DNA of 22,740 nucleotides from positions 1 through 22,740 of IMG/VR virus record IMGVR_UViG_3300044912_000138. One strand, written 5' to 3'. Numbering within the stretch: position 1 is the stretch's first letter; every line of letters starts with the position of its first letter. Origin of the DNA: a virus. The translations under genes were made by a program, and so were the position numbers. Shown one piece after another: positions 5,504 through 11,197 of this stretch. Under the pieces are notes generated by a model. The model was not told the origin of the DNA. It did no database searches and saw nothing but the letters and a program-made list of their open reading frames with translations.

Positions 5504-6320
5504 CGGCCGTGAAATCGTTGAAACAAAATTGAATTCAAAACCGATCCGGGATTTAACCGATGATGAACCGATCCGGCAATCTTTACGATATATTTTCACA
5601 TTGATTGGTTTGAAACCCGAACATTTCCCATCCGAAATCCAAAAAATCGTTTTAATCGATTTCATCAAAACCGAATTGAAAAATTTTTCATCGGAGGAAT
5701 TGGCATTATCATTTCGATTGGCCGCAACCAAAAAAATCGATGTTGATATTACCCATTACCAAAATTTTTCGGCCGTTTATTTGGCCGATGTGATGCATGC
5801 ATTTAAAAAGGCCCAACAATCGGCATTGAATGAATACAACCAACAATTAATCAAATTGAACGAAATGAACCAATCGGATGAATTAACCGTGGATGATAAA
5901 CAACGAATGTTTTGGGAATACATCGAAAAATGTTTGTTCGATGTTTGGGATTATTATGCCGTTACCGGAAAAATCAATTTCAAACATTATTCGATCCGGC
6001 AAATGTTCGATGTTTTGGAAAACCAATTGTGCATTTTGGTTTTAACGGCCGAAAAAAAACGTGAAATTTTCGAACATGCACAAAAGGTGATCAATGTTCA
6101 AATCGAAAATCCTCAATGTGATACATTGGAAAAATTACGGGTTTTCAATTCCATGAAATCGGCAATTGAATCCGGGCAACATCACATTGGGCACCATGAT
6201 ATGGTTGTGAACAAATCACGTGAAATTGCCATTCGTGAGTTTTTCAATAAGATTAAAGATTCAAATGGATGTTTGCGTGAAATGGTTGCCGCAATTAAAC
6301 CCACAATTCAATATAAATGA
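5481..6320 (+). CDS. Conserved phage replication-module protein, possible helicase-loader type, 279 aa
   Basis: The product is helical and soluble. After a short strand start (FVTFNGREIVET), a region with LIGLKPEHFPSEIQKIVLIDFIK and then EELALSFRLAATKKIDVDITHYQNFSAVYLADVMHAF (written here only to show order) is characteristic. From memory, Bacteroidota phages carry similar proteins just after their replication initiators. No Walker motifs are present, so it is not itself a helicase or an ATPase loader. Start choice is uncertain: ATG at 5481 or 5484 overlaps the preceding gene by about 20 bases, while an ATG at 5439 would overlap by 65. It ends in an ATGA junction with the next gene. A non-ATPase helicase-recruiting role is inference from position. 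Confidence 0.6.
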   Translation: MMRFVTFNGREIVETKLNSKPIRDLTDDEPIRQSLRYIFTLIGLKPEHFPSEIQKIVLIDFIKTELKNFSSEELALSFRLAATKKIDVDITHYQNFSAVYLADVMHAFKKAQQSALNEYNQQLIKLNEMNQSDELTVDDKQRMFWEYIEKCLFDVWDYYAVTGKINFKHYSIRQMFDVLENQLCILVLTAEKKREIFEHAQKVINVQIENPQCDTLEKLRVFNSMKSAIESGQHHIGHHDMVVNKSREIAIREFFNKIKDSNGCLREMVAAIKPTIQYK

Positions 6321-6562
6321 AAAACGAACAAATCAATTTCGGCAATGCAATCATCATGATGTTGCAACGTGAGTTCATCCGGGAATGCAAAATTGAACCG
6401 GCAATGGATGAAAACGGAAACCCAAAAACCGATGAAAACGGAAACCCAATCGATCGTGCAATCCATCCGATGAATTTTAATTTTGAAATGTGGATGAAAC
6501 ATCACAAAATCATAATCGAAAAATCCCCAATCATTCAATCACCAATCAAAATCGTAAAATGA
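6317..6562 (+). CDS. Hypothetical protein with DENGNP repeat, 81 aa
   Basis: Not recognised. The gene starts in an ATGA overlap with the previous one and ends in another with ssb. A helical N-terminus (NAIIMMLQREFIREC) is followed by two copies of DENGNP separated by eight residues. These are encoded by identical 18-base stretches at 6407-6424 and 6431-6448. The C-terminus contains NFEMWMKHHKIIIEKS. DENGNP-like turns recall short calcium-binding or linker loops, but two copies are too few for a call. Tight coupling to ssb suggests a replication accessory role. Confidence 0.65.
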   Translation: MKNEQINFGNAIIMMLQREFIRECKIEPAMDENGNPKTDENGNPIDRAIHPMNFNFEMWMKHHKIIIEKSPIIQSPIKIVK

Positions 6563-6888
6563 ACAAAGTATTTTTAATTGGGAACGTTGGTTCCGATGTT
6601 GAATTCAAACAAATCAACACAACAACCGTGTGCAATTTCAACATTGCCGTTACAAAACGAATCAAAAAAAATGATGAACCGGTTGAACAAACAACATGGT
6701 TCCGGATTGCAACATTTGGCAAATTGGCCGAATTGGCCAATAAGTACATCAAAAAAGGGCACAAAGTTCACATTGAGGGTGAAATTGAAATCCGGGAATA
6801 TATTGCAAATGATGGATCAAAACAACGTGCAACAAATATCATTGCCGAAAATTTCATCATGTTAACACCGAAAAACCAAAACCAATGA
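6559..6888 (+). CDS. ssb: Single-stranded DNA-binding protein (SSB), 109 aa
   Basis: A single OB-fold SSB that coats single-stranded DNA during phage replication and recombination. Diagnostic segments are MNKVFLIGNVGSDVEFK at the start, the central TTWFRIATFGKLAELANKYIKKGHKVHIEGEIE-type core (EQTTWFRI through VHIEGEIE, about 48-79) and RATNIIAENFIML near the end. At 109 residues it stops just after the OB fold. The disordered tail and acidic DDDIPF-type tip that recruit partners in cellular SSBs are missing, so it probably acts without that interface. The ATG at 6559 forms an ATGA overlap with the upstream stop; an earlier in-frame ATG (6490) lies deep inside the previous gene and is rejected. 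Clustering with recT is common in phages. Confidence 0.95.
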   Translation: MNKVFLIGNVGSDVEFKQINTTTVCNFNIAVTKRIKKNDEPVEQTTWFRIATFGKLAELANKYIKKGHKVHIEGEIEIREYIANDGSKQRATNIIAENFIMLTPKNQNQ

Positions 6889-7112
6889 ACATAATTTCAA
6901 AAATTGCAATGATTTGGGCATTCCCAATTTTCATGATCATTATTGCATCAATTGCAATTAAAACATCCATCGTTTACGTTTGCAAAGTTGTTTTTGTTAA
7001 ATCCGGAACGGCCGATGCATTGGCATTTTTATTTGCCCGGTTGAGGTTATATTTGATTGATTACACATGGAGGGAATTGAAACACGATGATGTTAAACAA
7101 TCACAATCATGA
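6885..7112 (+). CDS. Small membrane protein, 75 aa
   Basis: The first 35 residues are strongly hydrophobic (IAMIWAFPIFMIIIASIAI, then SIVYVCKVVFV), enough for one long or two short membrane helices. A more polar C-terminal part follows, containing LFARLRLYLIDYTWREL and a charged end. It starts and ends in ATGA overlaps (with ssb and with the 55-residue gene), so it belongs to the replication operon. Function is unknown; possibilities are membrane anchoring of replication or an inner-membrane takeover or exclusion factor. It lacks the features of a standard holin-endolysin cassette. Confidence 0.65.
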   Translation: MNIISKIAMIWAFPIFMIIIASIAIKTSIVYVCKVVFVKSGTADALAFLFARLRLYLIDYTWRELKHDDVKQSQS

Positions 7113-7276
7113 AATTTTTTAAAACACAAAATTCAATCGATGGTGGAATTGAAATTGCCGAACGGAACATTCAATTTTTGTTGAAACAACGGAATGCAAT
7201 TGATAATCAAATCAAACGTTGGGAGGATCGGAAATTGAAATTGATGAATCAAAAAAACCCAAATCATGATCAATAA
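7109..7276 (+). CDS. Small coiled-coil-like protein, 55 aa
   Basis: A short gene found by following the ATGA overlap at 7109-7112 and confirmed by codon use matching its neighbours. After a basic start (MKFFKTQNS) the remainder is one charged amphipathic helix, about residues 12-47 (IEIAERNIQFLLKQRN, then NQIKRWEDRKLKLM), suitable for a coiled coil. It ends at TAA 7274-7276, overlapping the next gene by 11 bases. Function unknown. Confidence 0.65.
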   Translation: MKFFKTQNSIDGGIEIAERNIQFLLKQRNAIDNQIKRWEDRKLKLMNQKNPNHDQ

Positions 7277-7658
7277 TTTTGAGGATTTCACATTCGAATT
7301 AACCAATGAGGAAAAATTTGTGGTTGAAACAATTGTTAAACGTTTCAATGTTTTAAAGGGAAAACGCAACATTGTAACCGGTGAACAAATCCGAATTGGG
7401 ATCAACAACCATTTGAAAATTGATTTCAAGGAATCACGAATCCGAAAAATGATTCAATACATCCGATTGAACAATTTGGTGATGGGTTTGGTTGCAACAT
7501 CACGTGGTTATTATGTTGCGGAAACAATCGATGAAATCCAACAATGGGTTGATTCATTGAAATCCCGGGAAAACGCAATCCGGGAAATCCGGGAAAAGGC
7601 CGAACGGCAAATTTTTGAAATGCAAAACCGATTCCAACAAACACAATTATTTTCATGA
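7266..7658 (+). CDS. Winged-helix-like phage protein with clamp-binding-like C-terminus, 130 aa
   Basis: Residues 12-90 look like a winged-helix domain: ETIVKRFNVLKG, then TGEQIRIGINNHL (38-50), RIRKMIQYIRLNNLV (58-72) and the wing VATSRGYYVAE (76-86). From memory, proteins with the IR-x(3)-YIR-x-NGL and ATS-x-GYYV patterns are frequent in phages and are probably DNA-binding. A charged helix follows (DSLKSRENAIREIREKAERQ), and the protein ends in QTQLF at 125-129, a clamp-binding-like motif. It overlaps the previous gene by 11 bases and the next by ATGA. It probably works with the replication proteins upstream. Confidence 0.65.
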   Translation: MINNFEDFTFELTNEEKFVVETIVKRFNVLKGKRNIVTGEQIRIGINNHLKIDFKESRIRKMIQYIRLNNLVMGLVATSRGYYVAETIDEIQQWVDSLKSRENAIREIREKAERQIFEMQNRFQQTQLFS

Positions 7659-7936
7659 GTTCAATTTTTCAAAAACAATATTTGCGGAAAATTCCGAAAT
7701 CACAATTAAAACGTGAACGTGAAAAGGTGATTAATGAATGGAATAACATTGAATATCATTTCACCGAAACATTGTTTGGTTATGATTGGGATTCATCGGA
7801 GGAATTGAAATCCATTCCAATTTTTAACCATTTCAATTGGATTTGGATTGAGTTTTCAAAACATTGGAATCAAAATGAACGGCATGCAACAAAAGTGAAT
7901 GCACATGCATTTTTTGATGCATATTGCAAACAATAA
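7655..7936 (+). CDS. Hypothetical protein, 93 aa
   Basis: Not recognised. It starts in an ATGA overlap. The N-terminus is basic (QKQYLRKIPKSQLKREREK), and the remainder is rich in Trp, Phe and His (FNHFNWIWIEFSKHWNQNERHATKVNAHA in part). The FxHFxWxW pattern and the clustered His residues may indicate a compact helical fold or metal site, but no family comes to mind. It is the last gene of the replication operon, followed by a 56-base gap without a visible promoter or terminator before the small terminase. Confidence 0.65.
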   Translation: MSSIFQKQYLRKIPKSQLKREREKVINEWNNIEYHFTETLFGYDWDSSEELKSIPIFNHFNWIWIEFSKHWNQNERHATKVNAHAFFDAYCKQ

Positions 7937-7992
7937 CGGGATCAAATCCGTAAACATCACCGGGCCAATCCATCGGCCGAAAAATTGGAAAC

Positions 7993-8484
7993 ATGAAAAA
8001 AAAGGCAAAGCCGGGCACATCATTGAAATATCGTTTATCAAAAACGAAATTGATTTGTGAGGCATACGAAAACGGCAATGTAACGATTGAATCATGTTGT
8101 GGTGAATATGGGATTTCCGTTCGAACGTTCACACAATGGTGTGGTTTGCATTCCGAAATTTCCGAACGTTATAAAAAGGCAAAGGAACAACACAACAAAA
8201 TTGGCAAAGAATCAATCCGGGAAAAATCAATTGATGGTTTAACCCGGTTGATCACCGGATATTGGGTTGATGAAACCGAAACGATGGAAATTTATGGCAA
8301 AACCGGCCAATTGAATGGGAAACGTGTGATGAAAAAACGGCGTTATGTTGGGCCGAATCCAACGGCCGTGATTTTTGCATTGAAAAACACCGATCCGGCA
8401 AATTGGGGTGATCAAATCAATGTTGATGTTTCCGGCGAAAAACAAGTGTTCAAAATTGGGGATCAAATCATCGAATTCAATTAA
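7993..8484 (+). CDS. terS: Terminase small subunit, 163 aa
   Basis: The small terminase binds the phage packaging site and hands DNA to the large subunit. An N-terminal helix-turn-helix is visible (about residues 30-50, IESCCGEYGISVRTFTQW). A charged helical middle (SERYKKAKEQHNKIGKESIREKS in part) probably drives oligomerisation. The C-terminal part contains PTAVIFALKNTDPANWGDQ (121-139); the A-x-FALKN-x-P-x-WGD pattern is typical of small terminase proteins. Length fits the family. Three small genes separate it from the large subunit. Its TAA shares one base with the next ATG (8482-8486). Confidence 0.88.
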   Translation: MKKKAKPGTSLKYRLSKTKLICEAYENGNVTIESCCGEYGISVRTFTQWCGLHSEISERYKKAKEQHNKIGKESIREKSIDGLTRLITGYWVDETETMEIYGKTGQLNGKRVMKKRRYVGPNPTAVIFALKNTDPANWGDQINVDVSGEKQVFKIGDQIIEFN

Positions 8485-8705
8485 TGGCAAAAACACCATT
8501 GAACCAATTGTTGGATTACATTTCCATGATTGATGATGGAACCATCCCGGTTCAACTTTATTTCAAAATCGAAAATTTATTGGAGGTTGAACATGATATG
8601 ATCATCCGGGTTTTTGAATTGGGCCAATCGAATCCAAAAACCAAATCGGAGGATGCAATTTTGAACCATTTGGTTAAATTTGAAAAACCAAAATCCAATG
8701 ATTGA
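8484..8705 (+). CDS. Hypothetical protein between terminase subunits, 73 aa
   Basis: Not recognised. It is a small acidic, probably helical protein (NQLLDYISMIDDG, FKIENLLEVEHDMIIRVFELG). It starts on the last base of the terS stop codon. The next gene begins within its last codons (ATG at 8698), so the three small genes here are translated as a coupled chain. Position suggests involvement in packaging or late regulation, without sequence support. Confidence 0.65.
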   Translation: MAKTPLNQLLDYISMIDDGTIPVQLYFKIENLLEVEHDMIIRVFELGQSNPKTKSEDAILNHLVKFEKPKSND

Positions 8706-8916
8706 TGTTTCCAATGCCGTGATTGAAACGGCCGATAAAATGATTGATAAACACCACGGTGTTTCCAATGCAATCAAACACGTGGAATTGAAAATTGATG
8801 AATGCATCGATTCCGGCATCACCTACAAAAACCATCAATCAATGGATAATGGATCAATCCAATTTTGGGTTGATGTTCACAACGTTTTGATGGATCGATT
8901 GAGTTTGGAAATATGA
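8698..8916 (+). CDS. Hypothetical protein between terminase subunits, 72 aa
   Basis: Not recognised. ATG at 8698 gives an eight-base overlap with the preceding stop; an alternative ATG at 8680 would add six residues. The product is helical and acidic with several His residues (ADKMIDKHHGVSNAIKHVE, then IQFWVDVHNVLMDRL). It ends in an ATGA junction. No motif supports a function. Confidence 0.6.
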   Translation: MIDVSNAVIETADKMIDKHHGVSNAIKHVELKIDECIDSGITYKNHQSMDNGSIQFWVDVHNVLMDRLSLEI

Positions 8917-9164
8917 GGGATGTTTTGATTTGCCGGGGGATTTTTGATTCCATGAACCGGGAACAATTCGAAAAATTGGGGATCTATGTTTCCAATGATC
9001 ATGAAATCATCCCAATGAGGATTGTTTTGGATCAAATCATCACGTGGATCGAATGTGATGATTTCAATGGTGAAAACACAACCATTGTTCATTTGGCAAA
9101 TGGCCGTTCGTTTTGGATCATTGCATCCATCGATGTGATCGATAAAATGATGATGGGATCATGA
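8913..9164 (+). CDS. Hypothetical protein between terminase subunits, 83 aa
   Basis: Not recognised. It is flanked by ATGA overlaps on both sides, the second with the large terminase. Alternating strands and turns (MRDVLICRGIFDS, TTIVHLANGRSFWIIASIDVIDKMMM) suggest a small beta-rich fold. Coupling to the large terminase gene implies production in step with it, but no packaging role can be read from the sequence. Confidence 0.65.
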   Translation: MRDVLICRGIFDSMNREQFEKLGIYVSNDHEIIPMRIVLDQIITWIECDDFNGENTTIVHLANGRSFWIIASIDVIDKMMMGS

Positions 9165-10429
9165 AAATTGCATTTCAACCACATCAAAAACAATTGGAAT
9201 TCATGGATGCCGTGTTTTCATTCAAACACGAATGTTTGATGTTTGGTGGGGCGGCCGGCGGTGGCAAAACATTCGTTTCGTTGGCAACATTGATATCATT
9301 GGCAAAAATATTTCCGAATTCAAAATCACACGTGATTCGTGAATCGTTACCATCGTTGAAACGAACAACCATTCCAACGTTTTTCAAGTTGTGCCCGAAA
9401 TCGTTTATTCGATCATATCATCAAACCGATCACATTGTTACGTTCACCAATGGATCAACATTGGAATTTTTCCCGGAAAATTTCAACATGGATAAAAATT
9501 TAACCCGGTTCGATGGATTGGAAACCAATTTTTTTTTGATTGAGGAATGCCAAGAAATCCAAAAAAAAACGTTTGAAAAATGCAAATTGAGGGTTGGCCG
9601 GCATATCATCCCCAATCAACCACCACGTTTGATTTTGTTAACGTGCAACCCATCACAACAATGGCCCAAAACGGAATTCCATGAACCTGCAATGGATGGG
9701 AAATTAAACCCATCGTATTTCTACAAACGTGCATTGATGATCGACAATCCAACATTGCCGGCCGAATATTTGGCGGCAATGGAAAATTTGGATGATGTAA
9801 CACGGGCCGTTTTCGTGAATGGTGATTGGGATGTTGTGGATGTGGAACGGCCGTTTGCATACGGGTTCAATAAGTTCAAAACCGTGAAACCGGGATTGGA
9901 AATCAAAAAAAACGAACCGATCATTTTATCATTCGATTTCAATGTTGATCCAATCACATGCATTGCCGGCCAATCGTTCGGTGATTCAATCCAAATCATC
10001 CGGGAATTCCGATTGAGGAATTCGGACATTTACCAATTGTGCCAAACCATCCGGGCCGAATTTGGGGATGTGTTTTATTTGGTAACGGGTGATGCATCCG
10101 GTGCCAATCGTTCGGCAATGACAAAGGGCACATTGAATTATTACATGATCATCCGGGATGAATTGGATTTGCCAAAATCGGCGTTCCGGGTTCCATCGGT
10201 TAACCCATCAATCAAAAATTCCCGGGTTTTGCTCAATTCGATTTTGCAAAAACATCCGGATTGCAAAATTGATTCATCGTGCCAATTTTTGATTCACGAT
10301 TTGCAATCGGTTGAAACAACATCATCCGGTGATATTGATAAAACAAGTGATTCAAAATCAACCCATTTGTTGGATTGTTTCCGTTATTATCTTTGGACGT
10401 TTCACAATGATTTCATTCGATTGAAATGA
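9161..10429 (+). CDS. terL: Terminase large subunit (packaging ATPase and nuclease), 422 aa
   Basis: The motor drives DNA into the capsid and cuts the concatemer. The ATPase domain has Walker A GGAAGGGKT (29-37), Walker B FFLIEEC (124-130) and a coupling motif LLTCNPS (159-165). The C-terminal RNase-H-like nuclease shows its three acidic residues in FDFNVDP (Asp259), VTGDASG (Asp311) and HLLDCFRYYLW (Asp405). The length matches the family, and both domains appear intact. It starts in an ATGA overlap. The portal gene, which normally follows closely, lies almost 10 kb downstream after the tail genes. Confidence 0.97.
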   Translation: MKIAFQPHQKQLEFMDAVFSFKHECLMFGGAAGGGKTFVSLATLISLAKIFPNSKSHVIRESLPSLKRTTIPTFFKLCPKSFIRSYHQTDHIVTFTNGSTLEFFPENFNMDKNLTRFDGLETNFFLIEECQEIQKKTFEKCKLRVGRHIIPNQPPRLILLTCNPSQQWPKTEFHEPAMDGKLNPSYFYKRALMIDNPTLPAEYLAAMENLDDVTRAVFVNGDWDVVDVERPFAYGFNKFKTVKPGLEIKKNEPIILSFDFNVDPITCIAGQSFGDSIQIIREFRLRNSDIYQLCQTIRAEFGDVFYLVTGDASGANRSAMTKGTLNYYMIIRDELDLPKSAFRVPSVNPSIKNSRVLLNSILQKHPDCKIDSSCQFLIHDLQSVETTSSGDIDKTSDSKSTHLLDCFRYYLWTFHNDFIRLK

Positions 10430-10458
10430 TTATTTTTGGTGAAATTTAAACGCAAAAA

Positions 10459-11052
10459 ATGAATTGGTTTAAACGAAAACCCAAAACACCAACCATTGCA
10501 TCCAACCACATAACCGGTTCAATTATTCCATTGAATCACGTTTATACGGCAAAGGATGGAACCAAATGGTTTGAATACAAAAACCCATTAACGATCCCGG
10601 CCCGGCGTGCCATATCGGCCGAGGTTGCAACCCGGTTTGCCGAAATGAACATGAACAAAGATCAATTGAAAACATTGATTGAGGGCATGAAAAAACATGC
10701 AAACAATGGGAACATCGTTGAGTTGTTCAATATTTTGGCCGAAATGGAATTCCGGATGGAATACATTGGGGAGGAAAAAACATTGTTGGAATTGGCATCA
10801 TGTTATTTCATCATTGATGGTGAAAACGAAAACGATTTCAATGATGTTTGGAAATCCCGGAAAACCGAAATGATGGAAAACGATGGGGATTTAAAGGATT
10901 TTTTTTTGCAACGGGCATTCGTTATCACAACCAAATATTCGGAATTATCCGAAACCGATATCCACGATTATTTGAAAACGAACGGCCCGGCAAACGAAAG
11001 ATTCAAACGGGTTTTGCACAAATTGAAATTGGGAAATACATTGATCAAATAA
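10459..11052 (+). CDS. Tail assembly chaperone, short (gpG-like) form, 197 aa
   Basis: A soluble, helical, charged protein (MNWFKRKPK start; helices such as DQLKTLIEGMKKHANNGNIVELFNILAEM) immediately before the tape measure gene. By position and because it has a -1 frame extension it resembles the G protein of lambda, which coats the tape measure protein before tail tube polymerisation. The AAACGCAAAA leader ends one base before the ATG, and a TATTTTTG box at 10431-10438 may mark a late promoter without a proper -33. A heptamer GGGAAAT (11031-11037) lies in the correct frame 13 bases before the stop. The assignment is by context, since sequence identity to known chaperones is not obvious to me. 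Confidence 0.65.
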   Translation: MNWFKRKPKTPTIASNHITGSIIPLNHVYTAKDGTKWFEYKNPLTIPARRAISAEVATRFAEMNMNKDQLKTLIEGMKKHANNGNIVELFNILAEMEFRMEYIGEEKTLLELASCYFIIDGENENDFNDVWKSRKTEMMENDGDLKDFFLQRAFVITTKYSELSETDIHDYLKTNGPANERFKRVLHKLKLGNTLIK

Positions 11053-11186
11053 ATTACATCAACCAAATCATTTGTGATAACAAGGTTTCCGAAATGAAAG
11101 CATTGGAATCGTTATCCACCGATGAATATTACCAAACCATTTCAACGTTTTTCCGGATCATGGATGAACGAAACGAATCAAAATAA
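10459..11186 (+). CDS. Tail assembly chaperone, frameshifted (gpGT-like) form, about 242 aa
   Basis: The -1 frame remains open past the stop of the short form to TAA 11184-11186, just 11 bases before the tape measure gene. Slippage on GGGAAAT (11031-11037, read as GGA AAT in the zero frame) would move to GGG AAA and continue at TAC 11037. This adds 49 residues that start YIDQINYINQII and end FFRIMDERNESK. The downstream 49 codons follow the genome's usual codon habits, unlike the same frame upstream of the slip. In lambda the equivalent heptamer is GGGAAAG, and the long form recruits the tape measure. Proposed as a programmed frameshift, not proven. Confidence 0.55.
11031..11037 (+). promoter_or_regulatory. 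Putative -1 ribosomal frameshift site GGGAAAT
   Basis: The heptamer fits X-XXY-YYZ in the zero frame of the chaperone gene (G GGA AAT) and precedes its stop (11050-11052) by 12 bases. It connects the two overlapping frames at the same relative place as the lambda G/T slip site. Confidence 0.5.
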
Positions 11187-11197
11187 AAATTGAAATC

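Noticed and set aside
10431-10438. TATTTTTG box as a firm late promoter
   Set aside because: No TTG at the proper distance upstream; mentioned only as a weak possibility with the chaperone gene.
10899-10907. Run of nine T residues as the frameshift site of the chaperone gene
   Set aside because: It would replace about 40 residues that use normal codons with a stretch of unusual composition. GGGAAAT at 11031 gives a better transition.
11094-11186. Separate 30-residue gene starting at ATG 11094
   Set aside because: Normal-looking codons in the same frame extend upstream to the slip site at 11037, so it is better explained as the C-terminus of a frameshift product.
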